From Methanosarcinales archaeon (GTDB taxonomy: Archaea > Halobacteriota > Methanosarcinia > Methanosarcinales > Methanogasteraceae), in NCBI GenBank assembly GCA_030672605.1, contig DAOVGE010000077.1, forward strand, positions 1-23,717: a stretch of 23,717 bases of DNA. The letters are read 5' to 3'. Below the pieces are notes generated by a model, which did not search any database, was not told the DNA's origin, and was given only the letters and a program-made list of their open reading frames with translations. The position numbers were made by a program, and so were the translations under genes. Positions 9,401-17,050 of the stretch are shown one piece after another (positions within the stretch are counted from its first letter, which is position 1; each line of letters opens with the position of its first letter).

Positions 9401-11729
9401 CGAGGATGCGATACGCGAGAGTGAGAGTCGGTATAAGAACCTGTATTCGATGGTCCGGTTGATGTGCGACAATCTGCCGGATCTTATATGGGCAAAAGAT
9501 GCCGGGGGAAAGTTCATCTTCGCAAATAAGGCTACCTGCGAAAGATTGCTCAATGCCAGCGATACTGATGAGCCTGTCGGAAAGACAGACATGTATTTTG
9601 CCAGGAGGGAAACTGAGTCCCATCGTGATGACCCGGAGTGGCATACATTCGGGGAAACCTGCACCAATTCCGATTCGGTGATAATTGAGAGCAAAGAGCA
9701 GGGAAGATTTGAGGAATCTGGAAACGCAATGGGGGAATTTACCATCTTCGATGTTTACAAGGCGCCTTTCCGGGATTATGAGGGTAAGTTAATAGGAACG
9801 GTTGGCTGCTCAAGGATTGTAACAAAGGAGCGGGATATAGAAGAGAAGCGAAAGCGCGTGGAGGTGGCATTGCGTGAGAGCGAGAAGCATTTCAGGCGTC
9901 TGATAGAGCACATGCCTGTTGCAATGATGGTAGTTGACCGGGATGATAAGATCGAGTATCTGAATGGTCAGTTCTTGAAGACGTTTGGCTATACTTATGG
10001 AAACATTCCGGATGTTGGGAGCTGGCTGGCTCTTGCCAATCGTTGTGAGGAACATCCGGATATCGAGGGCGCAGAAAGAGCAGGGGGTGAGCTTGAACCT
10101 TCGGAACAGAATATAATCTGCAAGGACGGAACAGTTCGTGTTGTGGAAGTTTTCGGAACTCCGATAGGTGATGGGCGTTGTGTGATCTTCAGAGATGTAA
10201 CCGAGCAGAAGCAGGCGGAAGAAGAATTAAAGATCGCTAAAGAGGTAGCGGAGGCTGCAGCAGAGGCTAAATCCGAGTTTCTGGCAAATATGAGCCACGA
10301 GATCAGAACCCCGATGAATGCCATCCTTGGCTTCACAGAGATCCTGGGGGACAAGATAACGGATGAAGAGCAGAGGGGGTTCTTAGCCACCATCTCGTCC
10401 AGCGGCAAATCGCTTCTCAAGATCATCGATGACATCCTTGACCTCTCCAAGATAGAAGCCGGCAAGCTGGAACTGAACTATGAACCGGTCAACCCACATT
10501 CCATCTATAGCGAGATAGAACAGGTATTTCACTGGGCGGTCGCAGGAAAGGGGATCGATTTTCAGATGGAGATTGATCCTGACCTGCCTGAGTCACTGCT
10601 ACTGGACGAGGTACGATTACGGCAGATTCTCCTCAATCTGGTTGGTAACGCCGTCAAATTCACCGAGCGCGGGCATATCCTGCTGTCTGCCCGTAAAGAG
10701 TATGTAAAAAGGGATCGCTCCATGATAGATCTCATCTTTTCCGTAGAGGACACCGGAGTTGGCATACCTGACGATCACAGGGAGCGGATCTTCGAAGCGT
10801 TCGAACAACATGGCGGGCAGATCGCCGTCAAATACGGCGGCACCGGTCTCGGGTTAGCCATAACCAGACGGCTGGTCGAGATGATGAAGGGCGAGATTAC
10901 AGTTGCGAGCGAGGTCGGGGTGGGGAGCACGTTCTCAATCAGACTCAGATGCGTTGCTGTTGCATCCATGGCGAAGCAAACCAAAGTTGAGAGTGCCACC
11001 GGTGCGGAACTGATAACATTTGAGAACCCGTCCGTTCTGGTGGTTGATGATGTTGAGACCAACCGAGCTCTTGTGAGCGGCTTTCTAAAACCTCATGGAA
11101 TCGATGTTTCGGAAGCCCGGAATGGCAGGGAAGCAGTCGATTCTGCCAGACGCTACCACCCGGATCTTATTCTGATGGATGTGAAGATGCCTGAGATGGA
11201 TGGGTACGAAGCCACCCGGATCATAAAAGGGGACGATGATCTAAAGACTATCCCCATAATCGGCTTGACCGCTTATGCCATGAAGGATGATGAGAAAAAG
11301 ATCATGGATGCGGGTTGTGATGGCTATCTGAAGAAACCGGTGAGCAAAAGCGACTTATTGTCTGAATTGATGCGTTTTCTGCCACATACCACTGAAAAAT
11401 TCGTGTCAGCCAGCCCCACTGAAAGACATGACACGCTCACACCTGAAGTGAAAGCCAGACTTCCGGAACTCCTGCATATTCTAAGAGATGAATTCATGGC
11501 TGACTGGACGCAGATACAGGGATCAGCCATCATCAGCGAGATCGAACGATTTGCAGAGGAGATTGTGAGGCTGGGACGAGAATATGATCTCGATTCGCTT
11601 GCAAACTGGGGCGATGACCTGTTTAAACAGGCAAACAGCTTTGATATGGATAGACTTCCTGAAACACTGGACCACTTCCCGGTTCTGGTGGATGAGATCG
11701 CGGCGCTTGACCGTACTCAGGTATGTTGA
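6441..11729 (+). CDS. Receiver-first hybrid histidine kinase with two GAF, one PocR, four PAS
   Basis: The TTG at 6441 forms a TTGA overlap with the previous stop and has a GGGGGTG site upstream; the open frame before it is a shadow of the previous gene. The product is 1762 residues. Order: receiver (about 7-125, VLLIEDN, Asp61, DYLVKG), GAF-like (137-300), PocR (339-510), GAF-like (519-687, with HPPC and CGDCFFRGEC), PAS (700-814), PAS (867-987), PAS (997-1130), PAS (1147-1255), HisKA with His1286 (MSHEIRTPMN), HATPase (NLVGNAVKF, DTGVGI, GTGLGLAI), second receiver (1530-1650, Asp1580, MDVKMPEMDGYEA), and a C-terminal helical tail (about 1673-1762). The kinase core is the classical hybrid type, unlike its upstream neighbours. 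The N-terminal receiver could accept phosphate from them; that is inference. The tail sits where an Hpt domain often is but shows no Hpt histidine. Confidence 0.93.
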   Translation: MKETDKPTNVLLIEDNSGDLRLIQEMLSETKGHSFELAHTGRLSSGLKRLMEGGIDAVLLDLGLPDSQGLETFVSLHDQAPELPIIVLTDFDDVAVANMAVREGAQDYLVKGDVDGNSLARSLRHSIERKEAEARIIHLNSILRSIRDVNQMIVVENDRDRLIRRACDILIETRGYHNAWIALIDEAGRLVTTAEAGFYEAFPPMVEQLKQGALTEYTREVLARSGVVVIDDPAPTRTDRPPAEPCDDIREIAIRLEHAGTVYGLFSVAVPAKLAIDKEEQELFKEVAGDIAFGLHGIELAEERRRAEDALRESEERLRIRLDYILSPDKDVKNVFLEDLVDLEDLQQIQDAFAAANDVASIISDIDGEPITRASNFCGVCEIIRSTEKGDVNCVKSDKILGEKAKALMKPTYEKCLSCGFVDASAPIIVGGKHIANWLIGQSNVMGVDKNRIGTYAKEIGADTGEMLDAFENMPEMSQAKFEEVLDLLWLMAKKISALGHNNLLLAKDIAERKEAQARITHLNSVLRAIRDVNQLIVVEKDRDRLIKKACDILLETRGYETVWFGLISDAGNFAAVGGSGFGDEVSGFCEEVMAGSHPPCIRDALAHAGGGNVVTGKSEECGDCFFRGECDGRDALIIRSEHDCALFGLLAVSLAPGVASDDDEKELLKEVASDIALALHGMKIAESHIAAEDALRQSEENYRTIFDAANDAIFVHDIENGDIIDANQRMCEMCGCTPEEAQLLSVSDFSAGKLPYAQDDAMQWIRKASEGPQLFEWLAKDVSGRLFWTEVNLKHVVIEGEDRLLAIMRDISGRKAAEEELARYRGHLEELVDIRTTELTKANEQLQQEIAERKAAGEALQESEEKFRLLIEQSPVDIEIYDTDGTMLQVNRAWEELWGASSDGVVGKYNMLKDPLSKEIGILPYLKKAFAGEAQMIPDFEYDPKKIGFPGRARWLRSRVYPIKDRNGVVRNVVLTHEDITERKAAEDAIRESESRYKNLYSMVRLMCDNLPDLIWAKDAGGKFIFANKATCERLLNASDTDEPVGKTDMYFARRETESHRDDPEWHTFGETCTNSDSVIIESKEQGRFEESGNAMGEFTIFDVYKAPFRDYEGKLIGTVGCSRIVTKERDIEEKRKRVEVALRESEKHFRRLIEHMPVAMMVVDRDDKIEYLNGQFLKTFGYTYGNIPDVGSWLALANRCEEHPDIEGAERAGGELEPSEQNIICKDGTVRVVEVFGTPIGDGRCVIFRDVTEQKQAEEELKIAKEVAEAAAEAKSEFLANMSHEIRTPMNAILGFTEILGDKITDEEQRGFLATISSSGKSLLKIIDDILDLSKIEAGKLELNYEPVNPHSIYSEIEQVFHWAVAGKGIDFQMEIDPDLPESLLLDEVRLRQILLNLVGNAVKFTERGHILLSARKEYVKRDRSMIDLIFSVEDTGVGIPDDHRERIFEAFEQHGGQIAVKYGGTGLGLAITRRLVEMMKGEITVASEVGVGSTFSIRLRCVAVASMAKQTKVESATGAELITFENPSVLVVDDVETNRALVSGFLKPHGIDVSEARNGREAVDSARRYHPDLILMDVKMPEMDGYEATRIIKGDDDLKTIPIIGLTAYAMKDDEKKIMDAGCDGYLKKPVSKSDLLSELMRFLPHTTEKFVSASPTERHDTLTPEVKARLPELLHILRDEFMADWTQIQGSAIISEIERFAEEIVRLGREYDLDSLANWGDDLFKQANSFDMDRLPETLDHFPVLVDEIAALDRTQVC
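7378..7980 (+). repeat. PocR-cassette direct repeat, copy 3
   Basis: Matches 3180-3785 and, as far as the window shows, 1-535. The copied segment begins with the lead-in RIRLDYILSPDKDVKN and ends near the ERK linker. Downstream it is joined to a GAF domain here instead of a kinase core, so this copy marks both borders of the cassette. Confidence 0.8.
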
Positions 11730-11775
11730 TTGGTCTCACGATTGCGATTCTATGGTTCCTGGCAAGAAAAATAAC

Positions 11776-11810
11776 CGCGGAGGGACGCAAGAGCTGTATC
11801 ACCCTCCGCG
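11776..11810 (+). terminator. Hairpin after the hybrid kinase gene, possible terminator
   Basis: A perfect 9-base-pair stem (CGCGGAGGG with CCCTCCGCG, loop of 17) lies 46 bases after the stop codon of the large hybrid kinase. No T-tract follows directly, and archaeal termination usually depends on T-runs, so this may instead be an mRNA 3'-end structure. Confidence 0.35.
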
Positions 11811-11847
11811 CACTCTGTAGTTAAATTCCCGTTTGGCTCATGGTAAC

Positions 11848-12037
11848 TATACTCGACACCGGTATAAACCGCGATTTTCGTTCTTTGCCTCCTCGCGTCT
11901 TTGCGTTCTCAATTTAACGCGAAGGCGCAAAGGCGAGAGAGACGCGAAGGGTGATATCTGTCGTCACGTCTTTCGTGTTGTTGTACATCCGGCTGACACA
12001 TTGCAAAAAAGCCCAGTTTGTGGCGGTGCGAAGTATA
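11848..12037. repeat. MITE-like inverted-repeat element, copy with GCG-rich core
   Basis: Imperfect 22-base terminal inverted repeats at 11848-11869 and 12016-12037 (TATACT at the outer end, ACACCG/GCGGTG inside) flank about 146 bases. The core contains its own inverted repeat built from CGCGTCTTTGCG-like words (about 11891-11948). The ends match those of 21098-21359, and the core matches 23332-23475 in reverse. No protein is encoded. I could not define target-site duplications. Confidence 0.7.
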
Positions 12038-12360
12038 TTCACGTTTTAGAAACCAGTAGACTTTTATGTCATTTTTAAGCTACATCCTCAACAGTATGTC
12101 CGAATACCCATACTTCTGAACAATGAAAATTTATGAAAAACGATTTCGCATAACTCCAAATCACTTTTACTTTTCAATCTAATAACGTTTTGATAGAGTT
12201 TAGTATATTTTTGATTATTTCTCCAAAAGAACTGTTCTTGTACCGTCTTCACATGACAATTCCGGCTCTTCGCTATTTCGTGTGGGTAGTTGGAAATCAG
12301 GGTGACCCGACTGGGGTGAGTCATGGTGATGAAATTCTTTAGTATGTTTTATAGATAATT

Positions 12361-12469
12361 AACCACAGAGGTCACAGAGGAACACAGAGTTTTCTTATTG
12401 ATAATTACTCGCAAATACCATCTTAAAATAGGTTACATCTCTCTGTGACTCTCTGTGTCCTCTGTGGTT
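12361..12469. repeat. Inverted repeat of the ACCACAGAGG type
   Basis: Arms of about 30 bases at 12361-12389 and 12439-12469, starting AACCACAGAGG and ending CCTCTGTGGTT, are imperfect inverted copies around a 49-base AT-rich spacer. Each arm is itself built of repeated CACAGAG words. Repeats of this wording are common in intergenic DNA of many prokaryotes. It could fold into a long hairpin. Confidence 0.75.
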
Positions 12470-12710
12470 TTATTCGCCATGTTTTATCTCGGATAGTTCT
12501 TCTGCACCGATGCCCCATTTAGCAGAATGGTGCTCGTGCCACCCATACAAAACAGCGAAGAACCACAATTCCCATTCGGAGTTTGATCCACTATCAGAAT
12601 AGTAGATTCAAAGTGCAACAATTTCCAAAAGGTGAGTAGTTACAACTCATGTTGTGTTCCGGGTCACGCGGTGCCGTATAGCGAATGATACTGTTTGTAG
12701 GTACATAGGC

Positions 12711-12720
12711 AAAATATATG
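12711..12720 (+). promoter_or_regulatory. Candidate archaeal TATA box for the receiver-kinase gene
   Basis: AAAATATATG lies 36 bases before the ATG at 12756, preceded by GGC. A start site about 25 bases downstream would leave a leader of about 15 bases. A CCCC-TTA-GGGG hairpin (12737-12747) overlaps the likely ribosome binding site and could mask it if transcribed. Confidence 0.5.
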
Positions 12721-12755
12721 ATAGAGAACGGACATACCCCTTAGGGGGGCCCACA

Positions 12756-13904
12756 ATGGGTAATGCACAGAAAGTAGAAGCCGGGGGAAGTGGGAGAATC
12801 CGAGAGAAGCCTCTCATTCTCATAGTGGATGATGTGCCCAAAAACATACAGGTAGTGGGCAATATTTTACGTGAAAAGGATTATGAAATCGCTTTTTCGC
12901 AGAACGGCAGAGACGCTCTCGCTAAAGTCATATCCAATCCTGTCGATCTCGTTCTTCTCGACATAATGATGCCAGAGATGGATGGGTACGAGGTATGCCT
13001 GGAAATGAGGAAGGATCCAGAAACCATGGGTATTCCGGTGATATTTCTCACAGCAAAGACTGATACGGAAGATATGGTAAAAGGATTCGAGGTTGGGGGT
13101 CAGGATTATCTTACAAAGCCGTTTAACCATGCGGAACTACTGGCAAGAGTTCATACACATATGGAACTAAAAAAGAACCGGGATACGATCTTGCAGATCA
13201 ATGCACAACTGAAGCAGGAGATTACTGAGCGAAAGAAGACAGAGGAAGAGTTGAAATCGCACCGCGATCACATCAAATTGATAAACAGGATCTTGAGGCA
13301 TGACATAATCAATGATCTCTTTGTTATCGATACCGAATTGCAGCTTTATGATAAACTGAATGATGATGAACTTCTGAAGAAGGCAGCCGTCCGCGTCAAC
13401 AAGAGTGTCGAACTGATAAATAAGATGAGAGAGTTAGAGACATTTACCTCTTCATACCACGGATTAAAACGGTATTCCATAACTGGAGTTCTCGAAGAGG
13501 TCATGGCGAGCTATCCAGCCATCGCATTTAGCATAGAAGGCGACGGTCGGGTTCTGGCTGATGAATCCCTGAATTCGGTCATGGATAACATAATAAACAA
13601 CGCTGTGGTTCACGGGAAGACCGACAGAATAGATATAGAGATAAGAGTGAAGGGGGAGTTCCGTGAGGTGAGAATTGCTGATCATGGCACCGGAATCCCT
13701 GATGAGATAAAGGAGAGTATATTTGAAGAGAATTTTGTACATGGCGAGACTGGAAATACCGGTCTGGGATTGCACATCGTAAGGAAAGCCATGGGGAACT
13801 ATGGGGGATCTGTGCATGTCGAGGATAACGTGCCGGGGGGGGCGGTCTTTGTGCTGGCGTTGAGGGCGGTTGGGGAATATATCACCTCACAGGAAAGCTT
13901 TTAA
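12756..13904 (+). CDS. Receiver-histidine kinase with RHDI-type H-box
   Basis: The ATG at 12756 is preferred over the open frame from 12654 because the receiver domain begins soon after it, a G-rich site (AGGGGGG) lies just upstream, and the upstream translation looks non-coding and covers the promoter. The product is 382 residues. Order: receiver (about 17-135, VDD, Asp69 in LLDIMMPEMDGYE, LTAKT, LTKPF), coiled coil with TERKKTEEE, an H-box of the RHDIINDL type (His182), and HATPase (N-box DNIINNAVVHG, G1 DHGTGI, G2 NTGLGLHIV). This H-box variant is typical of many archaeal kinases. The order suggests a kinase whose activity is set by phosphorylation of its own receiver, a possible relay point. 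It stands apart, 126 bases upstream of the next gene, and shares no recent cassette with its neighbours. Confidence 0.92.
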   Translation: MGNAQKVEAGGSGRIREKPLILIVDDVPKNIQVVGNILREKDYEIAFSQNGRDALAKVISNPVDLVLLDIMMPEMDGYEVCLEMRKDPETMGIPVIFLTAKTDTEDMVKGFEVGGQDYLTKPFNHAELLARVHTHMELKKNRDTILQINAQLKQEITERKKTEEELKSHRDHIKLINRILRHDIINDLFVIDTELQLYDKLNDDELLKKAAVRVNKSVELINKMRELETFTSSYHGLKRYSITGVLEEVMASYPAIAFSIEGDGRVLADESLNSVMDNIINNAVVHGKTDRIDIEIRVKGEFREVRIADHGTGIPDEIKESIFEENFVHGETGNTGLGLHIVRKAMGNYGGSVHVEDNVPGGAVFVLALRAVGEYITSQESF

Positions 13905-14030
13905 GACTCTGAAGCGCATAACAATGATTGCTACACAGGGGTATGTGGTATGATGATAAGCACATCCTGAAGACATGTCCTGTCCACGAAAAAGGATGGG
14001 ACGTTTTGATTGGGCTTATGCGAGGGGGAA

Positions 14031-14972
14031 ATGACCGACAAATCAATCAGTGTCCTGTTAATCGAGGACAATTTGGGCGATCTTCGCCTGATTCAAGAGA
14101 TGCTCTCAGAGGTAAATGGCGCTCCGTTCGATCCGGTCTGCGTCGACCGGCTCTCTACAGGGTTGGAGCGTATCTCTGCAAACGAGATCGATGTACTCCT
14201 GCTGGATCTCGAACTGCCTGACAGCCATGGTATCGATACATTCAGCAAGGTGCAGGCGCAGTCGTCGCAGATACCTGTAATCATACTGACCGGTCTTGAT
14301 GATGCAATGGTTGCGATCAGAGCGGTGCGGGAGGGTGCACAGGACTATCTCGTCAAAGGGCAGGTGGACGGTAACCTGCTGACGCGTTCCATGTATTACG
14401 CAATCGCACGCAAGACCGCCGAAAAGCGCGTCAAGCACCTGAACAGCATATTTCGGGCATTCAGAAACGTAACCAGGCTGACCGTTGCGGAGAAGGACCG
14501 AAAGAGCCTCCTCATGAAAGCATGCGATATTCTGGAGGACATACGCGGCTACGATGCGGTATGGCTCGGGCTCCTGCAGAATGGCGGAACCTTTGCCACA
14601 GTCGTTGGCTCTGGCGCAGGTTCCGGTTCTGACGAGAACGTCCCCCACCTCTGCGACCATCTGATGCGCGGGGAGATTCCCAAATGTGTGAGCGATGCGC
14701 TCGAGTGTGGGGACCGGTTCATGGTCGTGGATAAGTCCGTATCGTGCGAGGGTTGCTTCTTTGGCGATGCGTATCCCGAGAGTGAGACTGTGATCATACC
14801 TGTGAGGTACGAGGCGCGGCTCTTCGGACTCTTTATCGTATCGCTTGCAACCGATCTTGCTACCGAATACGAGGAGATCGAGCTTCTGATGGATGTTTCT
14901 GATAATCTCGGTTTCGCGCTCCACACACTGGAGATGGAAGATTCGGTACTGAAACGAGAGGAGATGAGATGA
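14031..14972 (+). CDS. Receiver-GAF protein without kinase domain
   Basis: The ATG at 14031 follows GAGGGGGAA and starts just before the receiver; the TTG at 14010 is less likely. The product is 313 residues. A receiver (about 5-122, VLLIEDN, Asp59, DYLVKG) is followed by the cluster's GAF-like domain (about 130-300) with the partial Cys pattern IPKC and CEGC; the last Cys of the pattern is missing. The protein stops where its paralogues at 15428 and 17479 continue into HisKA_2 kinase domains, so it may be a trimmed copy or a ligand-gated phosphate sink. The single-domain receiver gene follows after 4 bases, so the two are probably translated together. The role is inferred. Confidence 0.88.
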   Translation: MTDKSISVLLIEDNLGDLRLIQEMLSEVNGAPFDPVCVDRLSTGLERISANEIDVLLLDLELPDSHGIDTFSKVQAQSSQIPVIILTGLDDAMVAIRAVREGAQDYLVKGQVDGNLLTRSMYYAIARKTAEKRVKHLNSIFRAFRNVTRLTVAEKDRKSLLMKACDILEDIRGYDAVWLGLLQNGGTFATVVGSGAGSGSDENVPHLCDHLMRGEIPKCVSDALECGDRFMVVDKSVSCEGCFFGDAYPESETVIIPVRYEARLFGLFIVSLATDLATEYEEIELLMDVSDNLGFALHTLEMEDSVLKREEMR

Positions 14973-14976
14973 GACG

Positions 14977-15441
14977 ATGACAATGGACATTGGAGGCGTG
15001 GGAAAACCTGTTGAGATTCTGCTGGTTGAGGACAACCCCGGCGATGTGCGCCTGACACAGGAAGTCCTCAGGGAAGGCAAGATGAACAACAATCTGTATG
15101 TGGCAAAGGATGGCGTGGATGCGGTAACATTCCTGCGAAGGGAGGGGGAGTACGTCGATTCCCCAGTGCCGGACTTAATCCTGCTCGACTTGAACCTACC
15201 GAAGAAGGACGGTCGTGAGGTGCTCGCAGAGATCAAAGCCGATTCCGACCTGAAACACATCCCAGTGGTGGTCTTGACCACATCAAAGGCAGAACAGGAC
15301 ATTCACAAAGCATACAACCTGCATGCAAACTGCTACATCACAAAACCGGTCGATCTGGACCAGTTCATACAGGTGGTTAAGTCCATCGAGGATTTTTGGC
15401 TCACGATTGTGAAACTACCGCGAGTTTATGACGATGCCTGA
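14977..15441 (+). CDS. Single-domain response regulator (Rcp1-like), copy 1
   Basis: A stand-alone receiver of 154 residues: acidic pocket VEDNPGD, phospho-Asp71 in ILLDLNLPKKDG, switch residues VVLTTS, and Lys in YITKPVD. This is the Rcp1-type receiver often found beside phytochrome-like or multisensor kinases in bacteria and methanogens. The ATG at 14977 has GGAG upstream; a second ATG two codons later is possible. It has no output domain, so it probably moves phosphate between proteins or acts by binding. It overlaps the next gene by 14 bases. The copy at 17034 is nearly the same. Confidence 0.93.
   Translation: MTMDIGGVGKPVEILLVEDNPGDVRLTQEVLREGKMNNNLYVAKDGVDAVTFLRREGEYVDSPVPDLILLDLNLPKKDGREVLAEIKADSDLKHIPVVVLTTSKAEQDIHKAYNLHANCYITKPVDLDQFIQVVKSIEDFWLTIVKLPRVYDDA
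15007..15422 (+). repeat. Direct repeat: duplicated Rcp1-like gene, unit 1
   Basis: Pairs with 17052-17467. In the roughly 90 bases starting CGCCTGACACAGGAAGT I count 5 differences, mostly silent. The duplication is recent, or has been kept alike by gene conversion. Confidence 0.8.
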
Positions 15442-17050
15442 TACTGGCAAACAGATCAAGGTTCTGTTAATCGAGGACAATAGCGGTGACGCTCGCCTGA
15501 TTCGGGAGATGCTCTCTGATGTGGGCAACGCCACGTTTGATATGAGGTGTGCTGACAGGCTATCGGCAGGACTGGAGTTTCTTGCCGCAAAGGATATCGA
15601 GGTCATTCTGCTGGACCTCGGACTTCCGGACAGTTCCGGACTCGATACGTTTGCACGTGTGCATGACATGGCACCGGACGTGCCGATTGTGATGCTCACC
15701 GGTCTTGACGATACAACGCTTGCAATCAAAGGGGTTCAGGCGGGCGCACAGGACTACCTTGTCAAGAGCCGGGTGGATTCCAACTCGTTGACACGTGCCA
15801 TGTACTACGCAATCGAGCGTAAAAAGGCTGAGAAGCAGATCGAACACTTAAACAGCCTCCTCAGAGCCGTACGCAGCGTTGATCAGTTGATTATGATTGA
15901 GACTGACCGGGATAGTTTTCTCCACGGGGTGTGTGAGGCTCTGGTGAATACCCATGGCTACGATTCCGTGTGGCTTGGTTTTCTCGGGGACAATGGAAAA
16001 ATTTCCAGTGCTTCGAGCGCCAGTTCCGGAAACGATGCGTCCGGATTCACCGAGCAGTTCATAAAAAATGCGCTGGGCAGAAATCACCCCCCGTGCATCG
16101 GGGACGCTCTCGCCAACAGGGACGGTTCCACAATCACAGTCGTTGATGGGCAGACAACATGTGGCGATTGCCGCCTCAGCAGCGTCTGCACCGGAAAGGA
16201 AGCCGTAGTCATCCGTCTCGAGCACGCAGGCAGGCTTTTCGGTCTGCTCACAATATCGCTTACATCCGCTGCCGCTGCCGACCGGGAGGAGAAAAGTCTC
16301 TTGAAGGGGGTGGCGTTTGACATAGCGTTTGCACTCCACAACATGGAACTGGACGAGACGCGCAAACAGGAGGAAGAGCAGATACAAGCGTCCCTGGATG
16401 AGAAGGAGGTGCTGTTGCATGAGATTCATCACCGTGCAAAGAACAATCTTCAGGTCATATCGAGTCTGCTCAATATGCAGGCACGGGTCGCAGGAGAGAA
16501 GACCACAATCAACGCACTCACCGAGTCCAGACACAGAATCGATGCCATGATTCTCATCCATAGCCAGTTGTACGAAAAAAGCGACCTCACAGATATTAGC
16601 ATGAAGAAGTTTGTGGACCGATTATTGAGCCAGTTGTTCCAGACTCATCCGGTCAGGGATACGGAGATCGTGTCAGAGGTCCGGGTGGTGGATTACCCGT
16701 TGCCGGTATCGATTGCGATACCGGTCGGACTGGCGATAAACGAACTGCTCACAAACGTTCTGTTGCATGCTTTCAATGGCAGAACTGATGGGAAGATCGG
16801 AATTGCTCTCGATGCGCCGGAGAATGGCAGGATCAGTCTGAAGGTCAGCGATGATGGCATCGGACTGCCAGAGGATTTCGACATCGATTCCACCGGAACG
16901 CTTGGTCTGCGTCTCGTGAAGCTGCTCATGAGGGAGCAGTTACAGGGCGATATTGAGGTCATCAGCAATTTAAGGGGGACGACCTTCAAAATCGAGTGGG
17001 GGCTGGAAAGTGATTATGAGGATGTGAAGAGCCATGAGACAAACAGCTAA
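15428..17050 (+). CDS. Receiver-GAF-HisKA_2 histidine kinase
   Basis: Product of 540 residues starting at ATG 15428 (or 15434), inside the end of the preceding gene; no strong ribosome binding site, so coupling to upstream translation is likely. Order: receiver (about 9-126, Asp63, DYLVKS), GAF-like domain (about 138-305, with HPPC and CGDCRLSSVC, the full Cys pattern), short coiled coil, HisKA_2 with EIHHRAKNNLQ (about 333-345), and HATPase (NELLTNVLLHA, DDGIGL, GTLGLRLVK). The HisKA_2 family differs from the HisKA cores of the first operon, so the cluster uses at least two kinase types. Soluble. It is flanked on both sides by Rcp1-like receivers, its most likely phosphate partners (inference). 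Confidence 0.93.
   Translation: MTMPDTGKQIKVLLIEDNSGDARLIREMLSDVGNATFDMRCADRLSAGLEFLAAKDIEVILLDLGLPDSSGLDTFARVHDMAPDVPIVMLTGLDDTTLAIKGVQAGAQDYLVKSRVDSNSLTRAMYYAIERKKAEKQIEHLNSLLRAVRSVDQLIMIETDRDSFLHGVCEALVNTHGYDSVWLGFLGDNGKISSASSASSGNDASGFTEQFIKNALGRNHPPCIGDALANRDGSTITVVDGQTTCGDCRLSSVCTGKEAVVIRLEHAGRLFGLLTISLTSAAAADREEKSLLKGVAFDIAFALHNMELDETRKQEEEQIQASLDEKEVLLHEIHHRAKNNLQVISSLLNMQARVAGEKTTINALTESRHRIDAMILIHSQLYEKSDLTDISMKKFVDRLLSQLFQTHPVRDTEIVSEVRVVDYPLPVSIAIPVGLAINELLTNVLLHAFNGRTDGKIGIALDAPENGRISLKVSDDGIGLPEDFDIDSTGTLGLRLVKLLMREQLQGDIEVISNLRGTTFKIEWGLESDYEDVKSHETNS

Larger units (their letters stand above)
11730..12755. other. Intergenic region without a convincing gene
   Basis: About 1 kb between the two signalling blocks. 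It holds a terminator-like hairpin (11776-11810), a 190-base inverted-repeat element (11848-12037), an AT-rich stretch (about 12060-12350), a second inverted repeat (12361-12469), an unassigned stretch (12470-12700) and a promoter for the next gene (12711-12720). A minus-strand open frame of 78 codons at 12088-12324 has a faint helix-turn-helix look (HEIAKSRNCHVKTVQ) but no good ribosome binding site, and I do not call it a gene. The region separates the two operons. Confidence 0.7.

Noticed and set aside
11880..11950. Possible CRISPR array from repeated GCG-rich words
   Set aside because: The words form inverted, unevenly spaced copies, with no regular spacers and no cas genes.
12088..12324. 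78-codon minus-strand frame with a faint helix-turn-helix look
   Set aside because: AT-rich, no ribosome binding site, and no clear family; possibly a relic, but not supportable as a gene.
12654..12755. N-terminal extension of the receiver-kinase
   Set aside because: It would be translated across the TATA-like promoter and has no similarity to any domain; the ATG at 12756 fits the receiver start.
14106..15302. 398-codon open frame on the minus strand
   Set aside because: Antisense to two receiver genes with clear domains; a similar antisense frame appears under the duplicated receiver at 16970-17347, as expected of a codon-usage shadow.
15848..16561. 237-codon open frame on the minus strand
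   Set aside because: Antisense to the GAF and HisKA_2 domains of the gene at 15428; no motif.
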